Under the pieces are notes generated by a model, which did no database searches, had not been told where the DNA came from, and saw nothing but the letters and a program-made list of their open reading frames with translations. From Anaeromyxobacter sp. Fw109-5 (GTDB lineage Bacteria > Myxococcota > Myxococcia > Myxococcales > Anaeromyxobacteraceae), in the NCBI RefSeq assembly GCF_000017505.1, contig NC_009675.1, positions 2,232,001 through 2,296,000 on the forward strand: DNA of 64,000 nt, in the 5' to 3' direction. The position numbers and the translations under genes are program-made. Below, piece after piece: positions 1 through 7,012 of this stretch; position 1 is the stretch's first letter; each line of letters opens with the position of its first letter.

Positions 1-789
1 CACCGCGTCGGTGTAGTCCCACAGGGAGTTCGTGAGGACGAAGAGCTTCTTCCCGCCGGAGCGCAGCTTGTGCAGCGCCGGCCCGAGCTCGGGGTCCTTC
101 AACAGGTATCGAGGCAGGTCCTTCTTCACCTCCGCCTTGAGCGTGCCGTCGCGGTGGACCGTGTCGATCGACTCGCGGATGTCGTCCCAGAGCTTCGAGT
201 AGTCGACGCGCTGGCCGCCACCCTCGAGCAGCTCGATGATCTCGGCGAAGAGGCACGCCTCGGGGAGCGCGAAGAGCGTGTCGATCCAGGCGAAGCGGGG
301 GGAGGAGAGGTGGACCTTCTCGTCGCGGTAGAGGCGCCGCTTCTCCTCGGGCGGCAGCGGCCGCCGCCCGTGGTAGCAGCGGCCCACGTGGTTGTGGCGA
401 TCCATCTTGAAGATGTTGCCGTGCAGCTTGTCCATCACGAGCCCGCGGATCACGAAGACGGGGTCGTAGCGGAGCGCGCCGATCTGCGCGGGGTAGCCGA
501 GCGCGGAGATCATGCGCGCGAGGGTCATCCCGAAGGCGAGCTCCTCGAGCCGCTGCAGGTGGTACATCGCGAGCGTGTAGTCCATGTCGAAGCCGACGAG
601 CTCGATCTTGTCCATCCGGAGGTTCCGGTTGACGAAGATCTCCCGCGCGCGCGGCACCTCGCGGCCGGCGTGCGGCGTCTCGAGCAGCCTCAGGATCTCG
701 GGCGCGTCGTACGCGCGCCCGCCGGCCGGCGCGACGGGCGCGTCCTGCAGGCCCGCGCCGGCGTGCGGCCCCCCTCTGGTGGTCGACAT
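1..789 (-). CDS. HAD-family 5'-nucleotidase, N-terminal part (runs off left edge)
   Basis: This is the first 263 codons of a cytosolic 5'-nucleotidase-like HAD hydrolase (cN-II / HAD-IG type); the stop lies outside the window. The ATG is at 789 and the frame stays open to base 1. The nucleophile motif I is visible as FDMDYT at residues 67-72 (DxDxT), followed by the family's typical MYHL stretch. A motif II-like LFVLTNS lies near residue 249. Members dephosphorylate purine nucleoside monophosphates, but substrate cannot be read from sequence. The first 50 residues are Ala/Pro/Gly-rich and poorly constrained, so a later start is possible. The family call is firm; the 3' half is unseen. Confidence 0.85.
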   Translation of the reverse strand, partial: MSTTRGGPHAGAGLQDAPVAPAGGRAYDAPEILRLLETPHAGREVPRAREIFVNRNLRMDKIELVGFDMDYTLAMYHLQRLEELAFGMTLARMISALGYPAQIGALRYDPVFVIRGLVMDKLHGNIFKMDRHNHVGRCYHGRRPLPPEEKRRLYRDEKVHLSSPRFAWIDTLFALPEACLFAEIIELLEGGGQRVDYSKLWDDIRESIDTVHRDGTLKAEVKKDLPRYLLKDPELGPALHKLRSGGKKLFVLTNSLWDYTDAV

Positions 790-902
790 GTGAGACCGTG
801 ATAACCCGTCGCGGGCACCTGCTCAACGGCGGCGTTTCCCGGCGTCGCGCGGCGCGACCGGGAAAGTTGACCGCGCGGCCGCGCGTGGCAGCCTCGGACA
901 CC

Positions 903-1124
903 GTGCCGAGGACGCGCCCCACGCTCGCCGAGCTTCTCGCCCGAGTGGAGGCGCTCGAGGATCGCGTCGCGCGGCTCGAGGCCGGGCGGGCACCGCCGGG
1001 CGACGGGCGCGCGGCCAAGGTGAAGCGGGAGCGCGAGGTGAAGCGCTGCCCCGGCTGCGGCCTGCCGCTGCGACGGCGCGCCGGCCGCTGCGCCGAGTGT
1101 GGCCGCCCGCTCGACTCCCTGTGA
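903..1124 (+). CDS. small zinc-ribbon protein with coiled-coil N-terminus
   Basis: A 73-residue protein from a GTG start at 903. Residues 8-27 form a Leu/Ala/Glu/Arg-rich helix with heptad character, consistent with a short coiled coil. The C-terminal end has four cysteines as CPGC (49-52) and CAEC (63-66), a standard zinc-ribbon layout, after a Lys/Arg-rich linker. An upstream GTG at 798 is in frame but its product is Arg-rich with no conserved look, so the shorter start is preferred. No function is assignable; a nucleic-acid or protein-binding role is inference. It is convergent with the XRE regulator, 6 bp away. Confidence 0.5.
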   Translation: MPRTRPTLAELLARVEALEDRVARLEAGRAPPGDGRAAKVKREREVKRCPGCGLPLRRRAGRCAECGRPLDSL

Positions 1125-1130
1125 CGGACC

Positions 1131-1373
1131 CTAGTCGTCGGCGACGATGCTGGAGGCGGGGATCCCCAGCGCCCGCGCGATGGCGACCACGGTGGTGTAG
1201 GGCGGGTTCCGGCCGCCGCGCTCGATGAGGCTCACGTACGCCACGGACAGGTCGAGCGCCTCGGCGAGCGCCTCCTGCGTCAGCCCGCGCGTCCGGCGCT
1301 GCTCTCTGACGCGCTCCCCGAATCGGCGCAGCTCGTCGCGGCGGGGGTCTCGCTGTGACTTCGTCTTGGCCAT
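1131..1373 (-). CDS. XRE-family helix-turn-helix transcriptional regulator
   Basis: An 80-residue single-domain DNA-binding protein. The HTH runs over most of the length, with the typical LTQEALAEALDLS recognition segment followed by YVSLIERGGRNP and the final helices VVAIARALGI. The start is the ATG at 1373, giving MAKTKSQRD; the frame is open further upstream but that extension is not conserved-looking. There is no sensor or partner domain, so it would act as a dimeric repressor or activator. A perfect inverted repeat lies 21 bp upstream of its start and may be an autoregulatory operator. Targets are unknown. Confidence 0.85.
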   Translation of the reverse strand: MAKTKSQRDPRRDELRRFGERVREQRRTRGLTQEALAEALDLSVAYVSLIERGGRNPPYTTVVAIARALGIPASSIVADD

Positions 1374-1393
1374 GCTGGGAGGCGATCTCCTGA

Positions 1394-1409
1394 GGTGTTG
1401 GGAAACACC
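1394..1409. promoter_or_regulatory. operator-like inverted repeat upstream of the XRE gene
   Basis: GGTGTT-GGGA-AACACC is a perfect 6-bp inverted repeat with a 4-bp spacer, 21-36 bp upstream of the XRE start codon. It is AT-richer than its surroundings. Small XRE proteins commonly bind such dyads in their own promoter. The operator role is inference. Confidence 0.4.
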
Positions 1410-1598
1410 ATAACGATCCGATACACCAACGGACCGCTCCTTTAGGGCCAGTTCCGGGCTGGCGTCCACGGACCCTCCGTTCAGCCTCCGCCGAGGTGCG
1501 CCACGTTCGGAGCGCCCCGCGCTCGCTCGATTTCGCCGCGGGTTCACGGCCTCTCGCGTGGACGCTGCGCCGCACGGCGGCTATGTTCGCGCGCGTAC

Positions 1599-2885
1599 AT
1601 GGCCACCCACCGCGCGCACACGCGCGTCCTCGACCTCGACAAGGTGAGGGCGCACACCCTCCCGAACGGCCTCCGCGTCCGGCTCCTTCCCGACCGGAGC
1701 GCACCCACCGCGAGCTACTACACCTTCTTCCAGGTCGGCTCGCGCAACGAGCGGCTCGGCACCACCGGCATCAGCCACCTCTTCGAGCACATGATGTTCA
1801 ACGGGGCGGCCAAGTACGGGCCGAAGGAGTTCGACCGCGTCCTCGAGTCGCGCGGCGGCCACTCGAACGCGTACACGTCGAACGACGTGACCGCGTACTA
1901 CGAGGACTTCGCGCCCGACGCGCTCGAGACGGTCATCGATCTCGAGGCGGACCGCATGCGGTCGCTCCGCCTCACCGCCGAGTCGCTGGAGCAGGAGCGC
2001 GAGGTGGTGAAGGAGGAGCGTCGCCTCCGGACCGAGAACTCCATCTTCGGGCTCATGGAGGAGCAGCTCGAGGCGCTCGTCTTCCTCGCCCATCCCTACC
2101 GCTGGCCGGTGATCGGCTGGATGGACGACATCGAGCGGATCACGCGCGACGACTGCGAGGCCTTCTTCCGGACCTACTACGCGCCGAACAACGCGGCGAT
2201 CTACGTGGTGGGCGACCTCGACCCGGACGCCACGCTCGCGCTCATCGAGGGGCACTACGCCGACATCTCGGCCGGCCCGCGGCCCGCGCCGGTCGCGCAG
2301 GGGGAGCCCCCGCAGCGCGGCGAGCGGCGGGCGGTGGTCCGCTACCCGGCCCAGGCCCCGGCGCTCCTCGCCGGCTGGCGCGGCCCCGCGGCGCGCAGCC
2401 CCGACTCCGCGGCCCTGGACGTCCTCCAGGTGTGCCTGGCGGTGGGGGAGTCGTCCCGGCTCCGCCGCCGCCTCGTGCAGGACGAGGAGGTCGCGGTCTC
2501 GGTGTCCATCGGCTGGGGGTGGCGCATCGACCCCGGGGTGTTCCTCGCGTTCCTGGAGCTCGCGCCGAAGGTGAAGAGCGCCCGCGCGGAGGCGATGCTC
2601 TGGGAGGAGATCGACGAGGTCGCGACGAAGGGCGTCGCCACGGCGGAGGTGCGCCGCGCGCAGGCGCTGCTGCGCAGCTCGGTCCTGCACGAGCTCGCCA
2701 CGCACCACGGCGTCGCCCACGCCCTCGGCCAGGCCGAGGCCCTGCTCGGCGACTGGCGCGAGGCCGCGCGCGCGCTCGAGCACTACGCGGCGGTCGGCCC
2801 GCGCGACGTGAAGCGCGTCGCGGCCGAGTACCTCGACCCGGCGAGGCGCTGCGTGGTCGCGCTGGATCCCGAGGTGAAGCGGTGA
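1599..2885 (+). CDS. M16 family zinc peptidase, catalytic subunit
   Basis: A 428-residue pitrilysin/processing-peptidase type protein. The inverted zinc motif HLFEH is at residues 60-64 (HxxEH), with the distal acidic cluster QEREVVKEERR near residue 135 supplying the third zinc ligand. The remainder matches the usual two-lobe M16 half. No signal peptide is evident, although its family partner can be periplasmic. It overlaps the following M16 gene by four bases (GTGA), so the two are translationally coupled and probably form a heterodimer like mitochondrial processing peptidase or YmxG/PqqL-type pairs. A TATGTT box lies 11 bp before the ATG. Confidence 0.93.
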   Translation: MATHRAHTRVLDLDKVRAHTLPNGLRVRLLPDRSAPTASYYTFFQVGSRNERLGTTGISHLFEHMMFNGAAKYGPKEFDRVLESRGGHSNAYTSNDVTAYYEDFAPDALETVIDLEADRMRSLRLTAESLEQEREVVKEERRLRTENSIFGLMEEQLEALVFLAHPYRWPVIGWMDDIERITRDDCEAFFRTYYAPNNAAIYVVGDLDPDATLALIEGHYADISAGPRPAPVAQGEPPQRGERRAVVRYPAQAPALLAGWRGPAARSPDSAALDVLQVCLAVGESSRLRRRLVQDEEVAVSVSIGWGWRIDPGVFLAFLELAPKVKSARAEAMLWEEIDEVATKGVATAEVRRAQALLRSSVLHELATHHGVAHALGQAEALLGDWREAARALEHYAAVGPRDVKRVAAEYLDPARRCVVALDPEVKR

Positions 2886-4201
2886 GCGCGCCCATCACCC
2901 TGCCGCCCATCCACCGGGAGAGCCTGCCGAGCGGCCTGTCGGTCGTGATCGCCCAGCGGCCCGGCGTGCCGCTCGCGGCGGTGCGCCTCGTGCTGCGCGG
3001 CGGCTCCTCGCTCGACCCCCCGCGCCGCAGCGGCCTCGCCCACCTCGTCGCGCTCGCCGCGCGCCGGGGCACCCGCCGCCGCACCGGCCCCGAGATCGAT
3101 CTCGCGGTCGAGTCGCTCGGGGCGGAGATCGGCGCCGGGGTGGACGAGGACGCCACGTACTTCGGCCTGTCCGCGCCGCTCGAGGAGCTGCCGCGCTGCA
3201 CGGACATCCTCGCCGACCTGGCCACCCGCCCGACGTTCCCGCCGGCGGAGGTGAAGCGGCTCCAGCGGCGCGAGATCGCCGCGCTCGCGCACGACCTCGA
3301 CGAGCCCTCGGTGGTCGCCGACCGCGCGATGCTCGCGGCCGCGTTCGGCGATCATCCCTACGGCCACCCGCCCGAGGGGCGCGTGCGCGATCTCTCCGAC
3401 GCGCGCCGCGCCGACGTCGTCGCCTTCCACGGCCACCACTACCGGCCCTCCGAGGCGATCCTCGTGGTGGTCGGGAAGGTCGAGGTCTCCGAGGTCCTCT
3501 CGCTCGTCCGGCGCCGCTTCGGCGCGTGGCGCGGGCCCGACGGCGCGGCGACGCCGGTGCGCGCCCCGGCGCCGCCGGAGACGCAGGTCGTCGTGGTGGA
3601 CAAGCCCGACGTCACGCAGTCGCAGGTGCGCATCGCGTCGCCCGGCTTCCCGCGGAAGAGCCCGGACTACGTCCCCGGGATCGTCGCGAGCGCGCTGCTC
3701 GGCGGCGGCTTCACCTCGCGGCTCATGGAGGCGATCCGCGTGAACCGCGGCCTCTCCTACGGCGTGCGCAGCCGCTTCGCCACGAGCGCGTCGGGCGGCG
3801 TCTTCTTCGTCTCCACCTTCACGAAGGTGGAGACCACCGCCGAGATCGTCCAGGTCGCCCTGGACGAGACGGCGCGCTTCGCCGAGGAGGGCCCCACCGG
3901 CGACGAGCTGGAGCGCACGAAGAGCTACCTCTGCGGCCTCTTCCCGCTCTCGCTCGAGACGCACGATCAGCTCGCCGAGAAGCTCGCCGACCTCGCGCTG
4001 TTCGATCTCCCCGACGACGACGTCCGGCTGTTCCGCGATCGCGTCCGGGCGGTCGGGCCGGACGAGTGCCGGCTCGCCGCGCGCCGCTACTTCCCCCTCG
4101 AGCGGCGGGTCGTCGTGGCGGTCGGCCCGGCGAAGGCCATCGCGCGCTCCCTCGAGCGCTTCGGGCCGGTGACGGTGATCCCCGCGAGGAAGATGGTGTG
4201 A
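2882..4201 (+). CDS. M16 family peptidase-like protein, non-catalytic partner
   Basis: A 439-residue second M16 half, starting at a GTG overlapping the upstream stop. The fold signature is clear: an RLVLRGGSS opening, a GFTSRLMEAIR segment near the second lobe, and SYGVRSRF. The zinc motif is lost: where HxxEH should stand the sequence reads HLVAL. It should therefore be a structural or substrate-binding subunit for the upstream enzyme, as in the alpha subunits of processing peptidases. Substrate is unknown. Loss of the catalytic residues is seen directly; the subunit role is inferred from family precedent. Confidence 0.9.
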   Translation: MSAPITLPPIHRESLPSGLSVVIAQRPGVPLAAVRLVLRGGSSLDPPRRSGLAHLVALAARRGTRRRTGPEIDLAVESLGAEIGAGVDEDATYFGLSAPLEELPRCTDILADLATRPTFPPAEVKRLQRREIAALAHDLDEPSVVADRAMLAAAFGDHPYGHPPEGRVRDLSDARRADVVAFHGHHYRPSEAILVVVGKVEVSEVLSLVRRRFGAWRGPDGAATPVRAPAPPETQVVVVDKPDVTQSQVRIASPGFPRKSPDYVPGIVASALLGGGFTSRLMEAIRVNRGLSYGVRSRFATSASGGVFFVSTFTKVETTAEIVQVALDETARFAEEGPTGDELERTKSYLCGLFPLSLETHDQLAEKLADLALFDLPDDDVRLFRDRVRAVGPDECRLAARRYFPLERRVVVAVGPAKAIARSLERFGPVTVIPARKMV

Positions 4202-4211
4202 TGGTGGCGCC

Positions 4212-4928
4212 ATGAGCGCGGGCGCGGAGGCGGGCGGGCCGCGGGTCCTCCTCGCGGACGCGGCGCTGCTCGTCGTGGACAAGCCGGCGGGGCGCCTCGT
4301 CATCCCCGGCCGCGGCGGCGACGAGCTCAGCCTGCGCGAGGAGCTCGAGGCGGCGCACGGCCGGCTCTGGGTGGTGCACCGGCTGGATCGTGGCACCACC
4401 GGGGTGCTCGTGTTCGCGCGGACGGCGGAGGCGCACCGCGCGCTGAACCTCGCCTTCGATCGCGGGGAGCCGCGCAAGCGCTACGCCGCGATCGTGCGCG
4501 GCGATCCGCCCGCCGAGGCGTGCCTCGACGCACCCATCGCGCCCGCGCGGCGCGGGCGGATGCGCCCCGCGCGCCCGGGAGACCCGCGCGCCAAGGCCGC
4601 GGTGACGCGGATCCGGACCCTCGAGACCTTCCCGCCGCGCGCCTGGGCGGGCGGCGCGCTCGCCCTCGTCGAGGCGGCCCCGGAGACGGGGCGCACCCAC
4701 CAGATCCGCGTCCACCTCATGCACGCGGGGTACCCGCTGGCGGTGGACCCGGACTACGGCGACGAGGGCCCCTTGCACGGCCCGGACGCGCGCGTGCTCC
4801 TCTCCCGCACGCCGCTACACGCCTCCCGGCTGGAGCTCCGGCACCCCTCGACCGGCGCGACGCTGGTGCTGGAGGCGCCGCTCCCGGCCGACATGGCGGA
4901 GGCGCTCCAGGCGCTGCGGGCGGGGTGA
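4212..4928 (+). CDS. RluA-family RNA pseudouridine synthase
   Basis: A 238-residue enzyme that isomerises uridine to pseudouridine in rRNA or tRNA. The catalytic motif VHRLDRGTTGVLVF carries the essential Asp, preceded by the family's VVDKPAG opening and followed by KRYAAIVRG and ETGRTHQIRVHL. There is no N-terminal S4 domain, so it resembles the shorter RluA/TruC type rather than RluD. It begins 10 bp after the M16 pair and may be co-transcribed with them. The exact target uridine cannot be read from sequence. Confidence 0.93.
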   Translation: MSAGAEAGGPRVLLADAALLVVDKPAGRLVIPGRGGDELSLREELEAAHGRLWVVHRLDRGTTGVLVFARTAEAHRALNLAFDRGEPRKRYAAIVRGDPPAEACLDAPIAPARRGRMRPARPGDPRAKAAVTRIRTLETFPPRAWAGGALALVEAAPETGRTHQIRVHLMHAGYPLAVDPDYGDEGPLHGPDARVLLSRTPLHASRLELRHPSTGATLVLEAPLPADMAEALQALRAG

Positions 4929-4988
4929 GCGTCGTACGCGGGCGCGATCCGGGATCACCCGCGGTGCCACACGGTGCGACGCGGAAGC

Positions 4989-5399
4989 TCAGGCGCGGCC
5001 GTGCACGAGCACCTTCACGTCCGAGCGGAACGTCACCTCGATCTTGCCCGCGTCGCGGACCGCCGAGACGAAGCCGCGGCCGAAGGTGGGATGATCGACC
5101 ACGTCGTTCTCGGCGTAGGTCCGCTTGGGCGAGTACGGCTGGGCGCCGGAGAGATCCTTGCCGGCGAGCAGGTCCTCGAACGCGACCACCGCCGCCTTCT
5201 GGCGCGGGAGGCGCTCGGCCCGCGCTCCGGCCGGACGAGGGGTCGCGCGCCCGGGCGGATCCCGGTAGCGGTGCACCCCGTGGCAGGTGTTGCATTCCAC
5301 CTTCACAGGTCGCCCGGAAACCACAGCGTGCACCGTGTGCGCGAGCGTGAGCTGGCACTTCGTGCAGAACGCATCGACCTCGCCGCCGACCTTGACCAT
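4989..5399 (-). CDS. zinc-ribbon protein with C-terminal KOW/Tudor-like module
   Basis: A 136-residue protein from the ATG at 5399. The N-terminus has two cysteine pairs, CTKC and CNTCHG, forming a probable zinc ribbon. A basic, disordered middle follows. The last 40 residues (VVDHPTFGRGFV ... IEVTF ... KVLVHGRA) match the small beta-barrel pattern 'H..FG.G.V....V.F..G.K.L' also found at the C-terminus of PcrA/UvrD and in CarD-like modules that contact RNA polymerase. A transcription-linked role is inference. The frame extends 5' past this ATG but through the divergent mlaE gene, so the short form is chosen. Confidence 0.75.
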   Translation of the reverse strand: MVKVGGEVDAFCTKCQLTLAHTVHAVVSGRPVKVECNTCHGVHRYRDPPGRATPRPAGARAERLPRQKAAVVAFEDLLAGKDLSGAQPYSPKRTYAENDVVDHPTFGRGFVSAVRDAGKIEVTFRSDVKVLVHGRA

Positions 5400-5409
5400 G
5401 GGGCGCGGG

Positions 5410-5437
5410 AGTATAGCGATGGGCCCGCGCGCTGCAA
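5410..5437 (-). promoter_or_regulatory. promoter of the zinc-ribbon gene, very short leader
   Basis: Reading the minus strand, TTGCAG (5437-5432) and TATACT (5415-5410) are 16 bp apart. The -10 lies only 10 bp before the ATG at 5399, predicting a leader of about 4 nt. The -10 is strong and the -35 moderate. Confidence 0.4.
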
Positions 5438-5490
5438 CCGGCTCCCCGGAAAGCGGCGCGCCGAGCGCCGGCGTGCGATAGTGCGCGCCG

Positions 5491-6243
5491 ATGGGTCGCC
5501 TCAAGGCCGGGCTCGAGGACCTCGGGCGGATGCTCATGTTCGCGGGCGAGATGGTCGGATGGGCCGTCCGGCCGCCGTTCCGGCTCGAGCTCGTGCTCGC
5601 CCAGATGGCCTTCATCGGGGTGGGCTCGGCCTTCATCGTCGGCGTCACCGGGACCTTCGCGGGGATGGTGTTCGCCTTGCAGATGAACTTCGCGATGAAG
5701 CAGTTCGCCGCCGAGGGCTACGTCGGAGGCTCGGTCGCCTTCTCGCTCGCCCGCGAGCTCTCGCCCGTGTTCACCGCGCTCATGGTGACGGGCCGCTCGG
5801 GCAGCGCCATCGCGACGGAGCTCGGCACCATGCGCGTCACCGAGCAGATCGACGCGATGGAGTCGATGGCGGTGAACCCCATCCAGTACCTGGTGGTGCC
5901 CCGGGTGATCGCCTCGCTGATCATGTTCCCGTTCCTCACCATGCTCTTCAACTCGCTCGGCTACGCGGGCGGGTTCGTGATGGGCGTGTACGTGGCGGGG
6001 ATCCCGATCGGCCCGTACCTCGCGCACACCCAGGAGTTCATGGACGTCGGGGACATCCTCCACGGCCTGTTCAAGGCGGTGGTGTTCGGGCTCATCGTCT
6101 CGGTCATCACCACCTGGCGCGGCTACGCCGCGTTCGGCGGCGCGAAGGGCGTGGGCGAGGGCACGACGCGCGGGGTGGTGGCGAGCTCGATCACGATCCT
6201 GCTCGCCGACTACGTCATCACGTTCATCTCGGTGGGGACCTGA
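5491..6243 (+). CDS. mlaE: MlaE-type ABC transporter permease
   Basis: A 250-residue inner-membrane permease of the MlaE/YrbE family, part of the Mla phospholipid transport system between inner and outer membrane. The diagnostic cytoplasmic segment ELGTMRVTEQIDAMESM is present around residues 110-127, after LARELSPVFTALMVTGRSG. Hydrophobic segments fit the usual five to six helices (for example FIGVGSAFIVGVTGTFAGMV and the C-terminal IIVSVITT region). It is the first gene of an mlaE-mlaF-mlaD operon with 3 and 19 bp gaps. Direction of lipid flow cannot be told from sequence. Confidence 0.95.
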   Translation: MGRLKAGLEDLGRMLMFAGEMVGWAVRPPFRLELVLAQMAFIGVGSAFIVGVTGTFAGMVFALQMNFAMKQFAAEGYVGGSVAFSLARELSPVFTALMVTGRSGSAIATELGTMRVTEQIDAMESMAVNPIQYLVVPRVIASLIMFPFLTMLFNSLGYAGGFVMGVYVAGIPIGPYLAHTQEFMDVGDILHGLFKAVVFGLIVSVITTWRGYAAFGGAKGVGEGTTRGVVASSITILLADYVITFISVGT

Positions 6244-6246
6244 GGC

Positions 6247-6993
6247 GTGATCGAGGTCCGCGATCTGTGGAAGTCCTTCGGGGACAACCAGGTGCTGAAG
6301 GGGATCGACCTCACCATCCCGGAGGGCACCACCTTCGTCGTGCTGGGCGGCTCCGGCTCGGGGAAGACCGTGCTCATGAAGCACGTCATCGGCCTGCTCA
6401 AGCCCGACCGCGGCACCGTGCGGGTCGGCGGCGTCGAGATCTCGGCGCTCCACGGGAAGGAGCTCACCGAGGCGCGGCAGATGTTCGGGATGGTGTTCCA
6501 GGGCGCGGCGCTCTTCGACTCGATGACGGTGTTCGAGAACGTCGCCTTCCCGCTCACGGAGAAGCGCCGCGGCGAGCGGATCCCCGCGGCGGAGGTCCGG
6601 CGCCGCGTCATCGAGAAGCTCCGCGTGGTCGACCTGGGGGAGGAGGTCCTCGAGCGCTGGCCGTCCGAGCTCTCCGGCGGCATGCGCAAGCGGGTCGCGC
6701 TCGCGCGCGCGCTCGTGTCGGACCCGCAGGTGGTGCTCTACGACGAGCCGACCACGGGGCTCGATCCCATCACCACCGACTACGTGGACGGCATGATCCT
6801 CAACGCGAAGCGGGCCCTGGGGATCACGAGCATGGTCATCTCCCACGACATCGCGAGCGCCTTCAAGGTGGCCGACCGGCTCGGGGTGCTCTACGATGGG
6901 CACCTCGTCGCCGAGGGTACCCCCGCCGAGGTGCGGGAGAGCCAGGACCCTTTCGTGCAGCGATTCCTCTCGTTGTGGTTCGAGAAGCAGTAG
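6247..6993 (+). CDS. mlaF: MlaF-type ABC transporter ATPase
   Basis: A 248-residue ATPase partner of the MlaE permease. Walker A is GGSGSGKT, the signature is LSGGMRKRVALARAL, Walker B is VVLYDEPTTGLDP and the switch His is in VISHD. The GTG start lies 3 bp after the mlaE stop, implying coupled translation. Full family length. It powers lipid movement through the MlaE dimer, with substrate delivered to or from the MlaD ring. Confidence 0.96.
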   Translation: MIEVRDLWKSFGDNQVLKGIDLTIPEGTTFVVLGGSGSGKTVLMKHVIGLLKPDRGTVRVGGVEISALHGKELTEARQMFGMVFQGAALFDSMTVFENVAFPLTEKRRGERIPAAEVRRRVIEKLRVVDLGEEVLERWPSELSGGMRKRVALARALVSDPQVVLYDEPTTGLDPITTDYVDGMILNAKRALGITSMVISHDIASAFKVADRLGVLYDGHLVAEGTPAEVRESQDPFVQRFLSLWFEKQ

Positions 6994-7012
6994 GAGTCCA
7001 CGAGGACGCATC

